A stretch of 64,000 bases of DNA, from NCBI GenBank assembly GCA_009692725.1, contig SHYP01000006.1:7208-71207 (forward strand), given 5' to 3'. The notes beneath the pieces were generated by a model. The model searched no databases. It saw only the letters and a list, made by a program, of their open reading frames with translations, and had not been told where the DNA came from. Shown piece after piece: positions 27,398 to 35,483 of the stretch. The stretch is from Dehalococcoidia bacterium (lineage in GTDB: Bacteria > Chloroflexota > Dehalococcoidia > UBA2979). How positions within the stretch are numbered: the first letter of the stretch is position 1; the number at the start of each line of letters is the position of its first letter. Position numbers and translations under genes: made by a program.

Positions 27398-27604
27398 GCG
27401 CAGCAGCACAGGCCCTCCGCCGAGTCCCGCTCCCTGCACCGCAAGGTACGCATCCCACCCGCGCAGCGTAAACGGCAACACGCGTCGAACCTCAGCAAAC
27501 CTCGACGCGGCGCGAGCACTCCGCGATGTCCTCGAGCGGCTCACCGCAGCCGCGCCCGCGCGCTTGAGCCGCGCGTCCCCGCTTGCTACGCTCCACGCAG
27601 CCCC

Positions 27605-27681
27605 GGCGCATTCGTCTAGTGGCCCAGGACACCGCCCTCTCAAGGCGGAGATCGCGGGTTCGAATCCCGCATGCGCTACCA
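27605..27681 (+). tRNA. tRNA-Glu (CUC)
   Basis: The acceptor stem GGCGCAT/ATGCGCT has a G-U first pair. The anticodon stem encloses a CTCTCAA-type loop with anticodon CTC, and the T arm contains GGTTCGAATCC. The discriminator A is followed by an encoded CCA (27679-27681). The 238 bases after it, up to the next gene, hold GC-rich inverted segments but nothing I can name. Confidence 0.92.
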
Positions 27682-27919
27682 CCTCCCGCCCGCTCCCCCC
27701 CTCGTCTCGACGTACGCGTCGGCCGCGAACGGCCCCGGCAAGCATGTGGCGCGCCTCGACTGCGCCTGCGCCCGTAAGGAATCCCGGGGCCCGCCCGTCG
27801 GAACCACGGGTGCGGGGCCCGCAAGCAGGCGTGTGCGAATCTGCAGCGTCACGAAACGCGCTCCCCCGTGCCTGCTAAGCGAGCGGCGCGCGAGCGGCCG
27901 CCGCCACGAGGGGAGCGCC

Positions 27920-28506
27920 ATGCCTCGGAAGCGCGCAGCCACCTACACGATCGCCAGCACCGTCGCCGCGATTCTCGCGATCGTGATGGCGGGCAGCGTC
28001 TTCGGCTTCTTCACGTCGAACAGCGAGTCCTCCGCCGATGAGCCGGCCGCCGCCGAGCTCGTGGCCGCCGCCGCGAGCCCCACCATCGACGCCGCGCCCG
28101 CCTACCAGTCCGCGCTCGCCACGCTCGGCGCCCAGCGTGCCGCCGCGCTGAACGATGCCGTAGCCCAGGTCGCCGCGCAGCGCGCCGCCCTCTAGGAGCA
28201 GGCACTGCGCGAGGTCGACGCCCAGCGCCGCGCGGCGCTGTAAGCGCTCGCCGACGAGCTCGGCTCCACTCGCGCCCGCGCACAAGCCGCGGGCGCAGCG
28301 ACGCCCGCCGCCGCGGGCACGGCATCGCCCACCGTCGCGCCGTCATCGGTGCCGACCGTCGCCCGGGTCGCGACCGCACCGCCCACCCCCGCCGCAGTGC
28401 AGGTCGCCGCCGCAATGTCCGATACGCGCCAGCGCGAGCTACTCGGCGAGATCGCCGGGAGTGCTTGGCCGAGGTCGACCTCCTGCGTCGCAGCGCCGGC
28501 TTGTAA
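27920..28506 (+). pseudogene. Decayed small membrane-anchored protein gene
   Basis: From an ATG at 27920 with a GAGGGGA ribosome site, the frame encodes a basic start, one membrane helix (IASTVAAILAIVMAGSVFGFF) and an Ala/Gln-rich helical region. In-frame TAG (28193) and TAA (28241) interrupt the repeats at positions where the pattern QRAALxEQ and RRAALxAL suggests an original Gln. After an Ala/Thr/Pro-rich stretch the frame shifts once near CCGGG at 28455-28459 and then ends naturally as ECLAEVDLLRRSAGL. Three lesions mark it as a pseudogene unless they are errors. It precedes a similar small gene and apbE. Confidence 0.6.
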
Positions 28507-28562
28507 TCCGCTGGCGCACCGAGCGACCCGCAGACCGCTCCCACGGTAGCGAGGAGCCATCG

Positions 28563-29033
28563 ATGGCAAAGATACACGTGAACGTCATCGTGCTGGCCGG
28601 CAGTGCCGCCGCCTTCGGCGCGTCCTGGGCCAGCATCTCGACCGCCGAGTCGCACACCGCCGCCGACGCAGCCGCCGAAGCCCAGGCCACAACGGCCGTC
28701 GAAGCGGCTGCACCGCCCGTCGTCGCTGCGCCAATCCCGCTCGACGCCAGTCAACTCAGCGCGCTCCCCAGCCTGTCATCCAGGCTCGGCGCTGCGCCCC
28801 CCATCCAGCTCCCGCCGCTCGCGCCCCTTGGCGTCGGCTCGGCCGTCGCGCTGGACGGGCGTGGCAACCCGGTGGCGAACGCCCCCGCGCTGGTCGCCGC
28901 GCCGCCCGCCCCCGGGCCGGTCGTCGCCTCCCCCGCGCAGGTCGCACCCGCGCCCGTCGTCGCCGCGCCCGCACAGGCGGCGCCCGCGCCGGCTCCCGCG
29001 CCTGCGGTTGCGAAGAAGACCAAGGCGTCGTGA
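28563..29033 (+). CDS. Membrane-anchored Ala/Pro-rich protein
   Basis: A 156-residue protein with a short N-terminal hydrophobic helix (VNVIVLAGSAAAFGASWASI) and an outer part made almost wholly of Ala, Pro, Val and Gln, ending in basic KKTKAS. It is probably a surface or spacer protein. The ATG at 28563 follows a GAGGAG ribosome site. Its stop overlaps the apbE start in a GTGA junction, so its output is tied to ApbE. No known flavin-attachment motif is convincing; a GAS-x-x-S stretch falls within the membrane helix. Confidence 0.6.
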   Translation: MAKIHVNVIVLAGSAAAFGASWASISTAESHTAADAAAEAQATTAVEAAAPPVVAAPIPLDASQLSALPSLSSRLGAAPPIQLPPLAPLGVGSAVALDGRGNPVANAPALVAAPPAPGPVVASPAQVAPAPVVAAPAQAAPAPAPAPAVAKKTKAS

Positions 29034-29935
29034 CCGCAGCCACGCTCACGCCCACGCGTCGCGGCACGCGCACGCTGCGCAGCCGCCACACGTTCCGCGC
29101 CATGGGCACTAGCTGGCAGCTCGAGGCCGCCGGCTGCGCACCCGCCGTCCTGCGCGAGGCAGAGGCGCTCGTGCACGCCGCCGAGCTCCGTTATTCGCGC
29201 TTCCTGCCGGACTCGCTGCTGAGCCGCCTCAACCGCGATCGCCGCGCCGAGGACCGCGAGCTCGCTGAGCTGGTCTGCCAGGCGATCGCCCTGCGCGCAG
29301 CCACCGGCGGCGCGTTCGACCCGGCCGTCGGCGCCGCCGTGATCGCCGCCGGCTACGACCGCTCCTTCGAGCTGCTGCTGGCGCACGACGCCGTTGCGTC
29401 GGCGCCGAACACCGCGCGACCGGCCGTGCCCGTCCACGGCGACCTCGTCCAACTCGACGGCCCCGGCCTCCTAGACCTCGGCGGCATCGCGAAGGGCTGG
29501 ACGATCGATCAGGTCGGAGCGCTGCTCGCGCGGCGCGGCGCGCGCGCCTACTGCGTCGATGGCGGCGGCGACCTCCTGCTCGGCGGCGCACAGGCGCACG
29601 AGCAGCTCGTGGAGCTCTGCACCGGCGGCTACCGCGTCGGCGTGACGCACGGCGCCCTCGCGAGCTCTTCGACGCTGCACCGGCGCTGGCCGATCGTCGG
29701 CGGGTCCGCGCATCACATCATCGACCCGCAGCGCGGGCTGCCCGCCACGCACACGTGGGTGCAGGCATCCGTGCTGGCCGCCGACGCCACCACCGCCGCC
29801 GCGCTCGCGACGGCCCTGCTCGCCGATGCCGGCGCGACGCTGCCCGCGCTCACCGCGCGTGGCGCCGAGGCGCTGCTCGTCGCCTCCGACGGCCGTTGCA
29901 TGATCACCCCCGGCCTGACCCGCCACCTCCGTTGA
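29030..29935 (+). CDS. apbE: FAD:protein FMN transferase
   Basis: A 301-residue ApbE protein. Family landmarks are AMGTSWQLE, FDPAVGA, LDLGGIAKGWTIDQ, CVDGGGDLLLGG and GSAHHIIDPQRGLP. ApbE moves FMN from FAD onto Ser or Thr of a target protein outside the cytoplasm, using magnesium. No signal peptide is seen at the N-terminus, which is unusual, though the GTG at 29030 may not be the only start. It overlaps the upstream small gene by 4 bases and the downstream membrane-protein gene by 4 bases (TTGA), so the three form one translation-coupled unit. The acceptor protein is not obvious in the window. Confidence 0.9.
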   Translation: MTAATLTPTRRGTRTLRSRHTFRAMGTSWQLEAAGCAPAVLREAEALVHAAELRYSRFLPDSLLSRLNRDRRAEDRELAELVCQAIALRAATGGAFDPAVGAAVIAAGYDRSFELLLAHDAVASAPNTARPAVPVHGDLVQLDGPGLLDLGGIAKGWTIDQVGALLARRGARAYCVDGGGDLLLGGAQAHEQLVELCTGGYRVGVTHGALASSSTLHRRWPIVGGSAHHIIDPQRGLPATHTWVQASVLAADATTAAALATALLADAGATLPALTARGAEALLVASDGRCMITPGLTRHLR

Positions 29936-30627
29936 AGCAACTTCGAGCCCTCGCGCTGATCGCACTCCGCGGCGCCCTCGCCGCGGCCGCGATCTACTAT
30001 AGCTACCGCTATTGCGCGCAGTTCTTCCAGCTCTGGGACACGCAGCGGCCGCTGCAGTGGTGGGCCGGCCGCGTCACCGGCATCGGCGCCTACATCGCGC
30101 TCTCGATGTTCTTCGGGCTGATGGTCAGCTCGCGCGGACTCGACGGCGCGATCGGCCGTAAGACGATCCTCGAGCACCACCAGCAGTGGGCGCTGTCAGC
30201 CGTCGTGTTCAGCGTCGCGCACGTCGTCGTCATCGCCTCGGACGGCTACGTGAACATCGACGTCCGCGGCTCGCTCGTCCCCGGCCAGTCCGCGCATCTC
30301 ACCGGCGCCGTCGCCGTCGGCACCCTCGCGCTCTGGGGCATCGGGGTGCTCGTCGTCTCCAGCTGGCTCCGCGCGTACATGAACTACGTTGCCTGGCGCG
30401 CGATCCACGCAACGGCCACCGGCGCGTTTCTGCTCGCCCTCGCGCACGGCCTCGTCGCCGGCACCGACACGAAGTACGAGCTCGTGCGCTGGGTGCACCT
30501 CGCCTCCGGCGCTGCCGTGTCCGGCGCGACCGTGTTCCGCCTGCTCTACGAGGCGCGCCGTGCCCGCACCGACGCCGCCGCCGCGCGCGCCCCTGCCGCG
30601 CCCCGCCTCACCCCGCCGAGCCGCTAG
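29932..30627 (+). CDS. Ferric-reductase-like transmembrane protein
   Basis: A 231-residue protein with about six membrane helices. Paired histidines on two helices (EHHQQWALSAVVFSVAH, and the IHATATGAFLLALAH segment) look like ligands of two b-type hemes, as in the ferric reductase-like domain. There is no soluble FAD/NAD domain. The TTG at 29932 overlaps the apbE stop, which indicates coupling. Together with ApbE it should form an electron route across the membrane to a flavinylated acceptor; this is inferred from context. Confidence 0.75.
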   Translation: MKQLRALALIALRGALAAAAIYYSYRYCAQFFQLWDTQRPLQWWAGRVTGIGAYIALSMFFGLMVSSRGLDGAIGRKTILEHHQQWALSAVVFSVAHVVVIASDGYVNIDVRGSLVPGQSAHLTGAVAVGTLALWGIGVLVVSSWLRAYMNYVAWRAIHATATGAFLLALAHGLVAGTDTKYELVRWVHLASGAAVSGATVFRLLYEARRARTDAAAARAPAAPRLTPPSR

Positions 30628-30731
30628 CCCGCCGGCGCACCGGCAGCATCCAGGCGCCCAGCACACACGCCCCAAGCTCACTACTATACCCCGGTCGCCC
30701 ACCTCCGGGCGGCGCATGAGGAACTGCGCGC

Positions 30732-32054
30732 ATGGCGTCGACGGCGTCCGAAGCACTCGAACGCCCCGTCGCCGGCCGCCGCCCGCCACTGTTCTACGGC
30801 TGGTGGATCGTGCTCGCCGGCTTCGTCGTGATGACACTCAACGGCGCACTGCTGTTCCAGGCGTTCGGCGCCTACGCCGTGCTGCTGCGCGAGGAGTTCG
30901 GGTGGAGCCGCACCACGCTCTCGCTCGCGTTCTCGCTACAGCGCGTTGAGTCCGGCCTGCTCGGTCCCCTCGAGGGCTGGTGCGTCGATCGCTTCGGGCC
31001 GCGACGGATGATGCTCATCGGCATCTCCATCTTCGGCTGCGGCTTCTTCGTGCTCTCGCAGGTGCACAACCTCGCGATGTTCTACGTGGCCTTCCTGATC
31101 ATGGCCATGGGCGCAGCCCTCGGGTCGTTCCTGCCCGCCTCTGTCGCCATCGTCAACTGGTTCACGCGCCGCCGCGCGCTCGCGCTCGCCGTCATGTCGC
31201 TCGGCATCGCCGCCGGCGGCCTCGTGCAGCCGATCGTCGTGCTCGGCCTCGAGGAGCTCGGCTGGCGCACGATGTCCGCGCTCTCCGGCGCGATCATGCT
31301 CGCCGTCGGGCTACCGCTCGCCATGCTCGTGCGCCACCACCCGGAGGACCACGGCTGGCGCCCTGACGGCGACCCCGCCGACACCGCCGCCGCCGTCGAC
31401 CCGACGGCCGCTGCGAGCGACGCCGCTCCCACGCGCAGCGCGCGCACCGCCGAGGTCAACTTCACGCCGCGCCAGGCGCTGCGCACCCGCGCCTTCTGGA
31501 TGATCGGCATCGGCCACGGGCTCTCGCTACTGATCACCGGCGCGATCCTCGTGCACTTCGTCGCCTACGTCGACGAGGACCTCGGCTACTCCAAGCTCAC
31601 CGCGGCGAGCATGATCACGCTCATGACGGCGCTCCAGGTCGTCGGCCAGCTCACCGGCGGCTACCTCGGCGACCGCATGAACAAGCGATTCCTGATCATC
31701 GTCGCCATGCTGTTCAGCGCCGCCGGCATGCTCGTGCTTGCGGGTGCGCAGTCGCTGTGGTGGGTCGGGCTGTTCGCCGGCCTCAACGGCTTCGGCTTCG
31801 GCATGCGCATCCCACTGACCACGTCGATCCGCGCCGACTACTTCGGCGGGCGCCACTACGGCACGATCAGCGGCCTGCAATCGATGGTCATTACCGGCGG
31901 CATCATCGCGGGCCCGCTCGTCGCCGGCGCGGCGTACGACGCGACCGGCAGCTACGTGACCGCGTTCGCCGGCCTCGGCATCGCGGCCGGCATCGGCTCG
32001 CTGTTCTTCCTCTTCGCGCAGCGCCCGGCCCCACCCGCGGACGCCGAGGCGTAG
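30732..32054 (+). CDS. MFS transporter, monocarboxylate/oxalate-type
   Basis: A 440-residue major facilitator with 12 predicted helices in two sets of six, split by a soluble loop around residues 210-245. The loop between helices 2 and 3 reads DRFGPRRMM, a form of MFS motif A. The N-terminal FYGWWIVLAGFVVMTLNG is typical of the monocarboxylate porter and oxalate:formate antiporter branch. Small organic acids are therefore likely substrates, by family only. It stands alone, 104 bases after the membrane reductase gene. Confidence 0.85.
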   Translation: MASTASEALERPVAGRRPPLFYGWWIVLAGFVVMTLNGALLFQAFGAYAVLLREEFGWSRTTLSLAFSLQRVESGLLGPLEGWCVDRFGPRRMMLIGISIFGCGFFVLSQVHNLAMFYVAFLIMAMGAALGSFLPASVAIVNWFTRRRALALAVMSLGIAAGGLVQPIVVLGLEELGWRTMSALSGAIMLAVGLPLAMLVRHHPEDHGWRPDGDPADTAAAVDPTAAASDAAPTRSARTAEVNFTPRQALRTRAFWMIGIGHGLSLLITGAILVHFVAYVDEDLGYSKLTAASMITLMTALQVVGQLTGGYLGDRMNKRFLIIVAMLFSAAGMLVLAGAQSLWWVGLFAGLNGFGFGMRIPLTTSIRADYFGGRHYGTISGLQSMVITGGIIAGPLVAGAAYDATGSYVTAFAGLGIAAGIGSLFFLFAQRPAPPADAEA

Positions 32055-32180
32055 CGACAGCCGAGGCACAGCGACACGCATCGAGCACGGCACGCCGCGG
32101 CCCAGCAGCATGCCGCGTCAAGCATTCCGACTGCCACATGCGCCGGGCCGCCGCGGTCCTGCGCTGTCAGCGGATGAGGG

Positions 32181-32309
32181 CTAGCGCGTGGGCTTCGTGG
32201 GCGCTCCGATGGCCGGCGTCGCGGCAGGCTTGGCGCCGCCCTTCGCCGCCTTCTGCGACGCCTTCTGCTTGTTCTGCTTCGCAGAGCTTTTCGGGTTGCG
32301 GTCTCCCAC
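32181..32309 (-). CDS. Tiny basic Lys/Ala/Gln-rich protein
   Basis: A 42-residue protein beginning VGDRNPKSSAKQNKQKAS and ending PTKPTR. The GTG at 32309 has a perfect GGAGG a few bases upstream on the minus strand. The GDRNPKS start followed by Lys/Gln-rich tail matches a class of small basic proteins I recall from many high-GC bacteria, of unknown role. Strong basic charge suggests nucleic-acid binding, but this is a guess. Confidence 0.6.
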   Translation of the reverse strand: MGDRNPKSSAKQNKQKASQKAAKGGAKPAATPAIGAPTKPTR

Positions 32310-32426
32310 GATCGGCCTCCAATGCGCTCACCAACCACAACAATCGTAGCACCCTGCGCTCGTCGCACGTGTACCCGTGCTCGCGTACCGTCGCGGCACG
32401 AGCGTGCGAGAAAGGGGTTCCCGCCG

Positions 32427-32606
32427 ATGCCCGTCACGATCACCGTCGAAGGCGACGACGTCGTCATCCGCTTCCCGCTCAACGGCGATGAAGGGCTGTC
32501 CGCGAGTAAGAAGACGCGTATCGTCGCGTCCACGCGCGGCAACCAGCCCGTCCCCGGCACCGATGTGATCGTCGGCCTGAACGCCTACCGCACCGTCACC
32601 CGCTAG
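32427..32606 (+). CDS. Small hypothetical protein
   Basis: A 59-residue protein, MPVTITVEGDDVVIRFPLNG to the C-terminal NAYRTVTR. The alternating hydrophobic pattern predicts two or three beta strands. The ATG at 32427 follows a GAAAGGGG ribosome site; the longer open frame upstream is Arg/Pro-rich and unlikely. Its stop codon abuts the end of the convergent MBL gene. No family recognised. Confidence 0.6.
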   Translation: MPVTITVEGDDVVIRFPLNGDEGLSASKKTRIVASTRGNQPVPGTDVIVGLNAYRTVTR

Positions 32607-33443
32607 CTACGCCGGAGCCCCACTCGCAGTCTCGAAGTAACGGCGGACCGCCGCCGGCGCCTGCGCGTCGAGCACGTCGCGCACGTCCTGCGGTAGCGCG
32701 TCGAGCGCTGCCGCGGCGCCGCCTGCCGCGGCGCACACCGCGCTCAGCGCTTCGAACACCTCCGCCTGCGCCGCCACGAACGTCGCGTCGACCATGCGCC
32801 CGTGTCCCGGCACGAAGCGAGCGACGGTGGCCGCCGCGAGCTTTCGCAACGTCGGCCCCCACTCCGCCGGATACCCGTCGCCGACGATCGGCGGGCCGGA
32901 CTCTTCCACCAGGTCGCCCGCGAACGCCACGTCCGTACCGTCGATGCCCACCGCGATGTCGTTGTCCGTGTGCGCGCGTCCGAGGTACGCGAGCCGCAGG
33001 CTCACGCCGCCGAGGTGCAGATCGCAGTACTGCTCGAACGTCAGCGCGGGCGGCGCGAGCGGCAGCACGCGCAGCTGCTCGCGCAGCGTCGGCAGGTGCG
33101 CCGTCAGCGTCTCGCGGTGCGACGCGCCCTGCTCGCCCACCAGCCGCCACCGGCAGCGCGCGTGCCCCACCACCACCGCGGGCAGGAACCACCAGTTCCC
33201 GAAGCTGTGGTCACCGTGGTGGTGCGTGTTGATCACGTAACGCACCGGCCGGTCCGTCACGCTCGCGACCGCGCCGAGCAGCGCGCGCGCGTCCGCCTCC
33301 GTCGTGCCCGTATCGATCACCGCCACGGCGTCGTCGCCGACGATGATGCCGGCGTTCACGGCGATCACTCCCGGGATCGTGTACGCGTACACGCGGTCGG
33401 CCAGCTGCTCCACACCCGCGTGCCGCGCTCCTTCGACTGCCAC
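32607..33443 (-). CDS. MBL-fold metallo-hydrolase
   Basis: A 278-residue metallo-beta-lactamase-fold protein. The zinc motif HHHGDHSFGN (HxHxDH form) is near residue 75, a metal-ligand Asp lies in AFAGDLVEE, and FVPGHGRMVD provides the last His. DAVAVIDTGTT is the usual strand before the active site. The GTG at 33443 starts close to the first strand; the longer open frame upstream overlaps the divergent crotonase gene. The substrate is not predictable; the family includes thioesterases, lactonases and ribonucleases. Confidence 0.8.
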   Translation of the reverse strand: MAVEGARHAGVEQLADRVYAYTIPGVIAVNAGIIVGDDAVAVIDTGTTEADARALLGAVASVTDRPVRYVINTHHHGDHSFGNWWFLPAVVVGHARCRWRLVGEQGASHRETLTAHLPTLREQLRVLPLAPPALTFEQYCDLHLGGVSLRLAYLGRAHTDNDIAVGIDGTDVAFAGDLVEESGPPIVGDGYPAEWGPTLRKLAAATVARFVPGHGRMVDATFVAAQAEVFEALSAVCAAAGGAAAALDALPQDVRDVLDAQAPAAVRRYFETASGAPA

Positions 33444-33602
33444 CGCCGCACCCCCGCTTCGGCGCTCGACGTTCCACTCGGCGCTGCCCGCCCGGTGCAC
33501 CGCGCGAGCATACCGCCGCGCGCTGACGCCACGGCTGCGCTCGCTCGCCGCATTCTCCCCTCCCAGACGGTATGCTCCCCGCCGCAGACAGGAGGCGCAG
33601 CG

Positions 33603-34397
33603 ATGGCCTACGCGGACTACCAGACGATCGCGCTCGAACGGCGCGGGCCGCTGCTCGAGGTCACCCTCAACCGGCCCGAAGCGCTGAACTCCGTCGACGG
33701 CCGCATGCACGAGGAACTGCCGCGCCTGTTCGCCGAGATCGACGTCGATCCTGCCGTCGAGGTCGTCGTGCTGACCGGCGCCGGGCGCGCGTTCTGCGCC
33801 GGCGGCGACATGGCCTGGCTGCAAGAGCTGATCGAGCAGCCCTACGCCTGGCACCGCGTGGCGAGCGAGGGCCGGCGCATCGTGCTCTCGATCCTGGAGG
33901 CGCGCCAGCCCGTGATCGCCAAGCTTAACGGCGCCGCCGTCGGCCTCGGCGCGACCATCGCGCTCAGTTGCGACGTGACCTTCGCCGCCGACACCGCTTC
34001 CATCGGCGACCCGCATGTGCGCGTCGGCCTCGTCGCCGGCGACGGCGGGAGCGTGCTCTGGCCCGCGCTGATCGGCTACGCGCGCGCCCGCGAGCTGCTG
34101 TACACCGGCGCCATGCTCCCCGCGCCCCGTGCCGCCGAGCTCGGGCTGATCAACCGCTGCGTCCCCGCCGCCGAGCTCGCCGCGCAGGTCGAGGCCTTCG
34201 CGCTCGAGCTCGCGACCGGCGCGCGCCGCGCCGTGCAATGGACCAAAGCCGCGATCAACGCCCCGCTGCGCCAGGCGCTCACCGCGAACCTCGACCTCTC
34301 GCTCGCCCTCGAGGGCCTGTCGAACCTCACCGCCGACCACCGCGAGGGCATCGCCGCCTTCCGCGAGCGCCGCCCCCCGCAGTTCAGCGGCTCCTAG
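33603..34397 (+). CDS. Crotonase-fold protein (enoyl-CoA hydratase/isomerase family)
   Basis: A 264-residue crotonase-superfamily protein. The oxyanion-hole segments AFCAGGDMAWLQ and NGAAVGLGATIALSCD and the GDPHVRVGLVAGDGGS loop are clear. The two Glu residues of true enoyl-CoA hydratases, in GGGCE and PE contexts, are Thr/Ile and His here, so hydration of enoyl-CoA is doubtful; the Asp in AGDGG may serve in another acid-base reaction. The ATG at 33603 has a GGAGG (33591-33595). The gene is divergent from the MBL hydrolase across a 159-base promoter region. Confidence 0.85.
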   Translation: MAYADYQTIALERRGPLLEVTLNRPEALNSVDGRMHEELPRLFAEIDVDPAVEVVVLTGAGRAFCAGGDMAWLQELIEQPYAWHRVASEGRRIVLSILEARQPVIAKLNGAAVGLGATIALSCDVTFAADTASIGDPHVRVGLVAGDGGSVLWPALIGYARARELLYTGAMLPAPRAAELGLINRCVPAAELAAQVEAFALELATGARRAVQWTKAAINAPLRQALTANLDLSLALEGLSNLTADHREGIAAFRERRPPQFSGS

Positions 34398-34486
34398 CCC
34401 GCACTGGCAGTGCGAGCGCCCGGGGCTTAATAGCGACATAACCACAAGCATGGAGGCAGGCAGGAGCCTGCCCAGTTGCTAGCACA

Positions 34487-34506
34487 AATGTTTCACGTGA
34501 AACATT
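34487..34506. promoter_or_regulatory. parS: parS centromere site (ParB-binding)
   Basis: The 20-bp perfect palindrome AATGTTTCACGTGAAACATT contains TGTTTCACGTGAAACA (34489-34504), the consensus chromosomal parS site bound by ParB. It lies in a 134-base gap between convergent genes, away from coding sequence. ParB-type segregation sites sit near the replication origin in most bacteria. No parA, parB or dnaA lies in the window. Confidence 0.9.
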
Positions 34507-34531
34507 CCGAGGTGGCGCAACGCCCCGCAGG

Positions 34532-35395
34532 CTAGCCCTCGCGCAGCTCGATGCTCACCAGCTGCTTCGCCCAGCGTCCCGGCTTGCGGTCGAACGGCAC
34601 GACTAGCCGCAGACCCGCTTCGGCGGAGCCATCGACGGCGGGGGACGCGTCGCTCCGCTCGGTCGCGATGATCACGTCGCCCGCCATGAACCGCGGCTCG
34701 ATCTCGCCGCCGGCGATCACAACGGCGCGGCCATCCGCCGTCGTCGCGACTGCCACCTTGCTGAGGAAGTCCTCGTTCACCGCGGCGTCGAGGCGGATGC
34801 CCGCACCGTCGAGCAGGTCGTACAGCCGCGCGCCGCGATAACGCCGCGGCGCGATCGCGGCGCCCCCGTGCCCCGTCGCCGCCGCCGTCTCGACCTCCAC
34901 CGTCGCCTGCGCGCCCAGCGCCGCCGCGTCGACGACGCCCGGGCGCTCGATCAGCCCGCCCAGCGCCAGTCCGCCGGCTTGTACGACAGCGCCGCTCGCG
35001 GGCTGCGCGCGACGCAGCTCGAGCGCCACGACCCCGCCGAGCGAGCGTCCCGACAGCTGGTCGCCCGTCACGATGAGCCGCACGCCATCGCGCACCGGCG
35101 CGCCGTCCTGCTCGTACGCGAGCAGCACCGGCTTGCTCGCCATCGACGGCCACAGCTCCGCCAGCGCGACCACCACGCGCTGCCCGTCGGCGGCAGTGGC
35201 CAGCACGTAGCCGTCCGCCAGCCCCCCGCCGCCCATGCGCGACGGCACCAGCCCGGCCGCCACCGCATAGTCGAACAGCGTCCCGCCCGTGAAGGTGCGC
35301 TCAGCCGCGCTGCGCGGGTTGCGCATCGTGGTGGTCAGCGTGTGCGCGGGCAGGCCCCGCAGCACCTCCAGCATCGCGGTCGTGCGCTCGTCCAT
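34532..35395 (-). CDS. Oxidoreductase molybdopterin-domain-like protein
   Basis: This 287-residue protein is a tandem of two similar units of about 130 residues. Each has a (F/Y)xGxxLxDx...AG start (FTGGTLFDYAVAAG; YRGARLYDLLDGAG), an ADG-x-x-V-V segment and a strand rich in valine. The pattern resembles fragments of the sulfite-oxidase-type molybdopterin-binding fold. I see no conserved Cys for molybdenum, so cofactor binding is unsure. No signal peptide. The start ATG at 35395 has a GAGGG ribosome site. It lies next to parS, convergent with the crotonase gene. Confidence 0.5.
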   Translation of the reverse strand: MDERTTAMLEVLRGLPAHTLTTTMRNPRSAAERTFTGGTLFDYAVAAGLVPSRMGGGGLADGYVLATAADGQRVVVALAELWPSMASKPVLLAYEQDGAPVRDGVRLIVTGDQLSGRSLGGVVALELRRAQPASGAVVQAGGLALGGLIERPGVVDAAALGAQATVEVETAAATGHGGAAIAPRRYRGARLYDLLDGAGIRLDAAVNEDFLSKVAVATTADGRAVVIAGGEIEPRFMAGDVIIATERSDASPAVDGSAEAGLRLVVPFDRKPGRWAKQLVSIELREG

Positions 35396-35483
35396 CGGAC
35401 CCCTCCAGTGCGTGCGACAGCGTAACGGTCACGGCGCGCACGCGCCGCGGCGACGGCACCCGCCGGCGGCGTATCATCGCGGC

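Noticed and set aside
28193..28243. Stop-codon reassignment or readthrough at TAG/TAA
   Set aside because: All other genes in the window use TAG, TAA and TGA as ordinary stops, and the same gene carries a frameshift, so decay or error is simpler.
28563..28640. Flavin-attachment motif in the Ala/Pro-rich protein
   Set aside because: The GASWAS stretch lies inside the hydrophobic helix and lacks the usual Asp or Ser context, so it is not a credible ApbE target.
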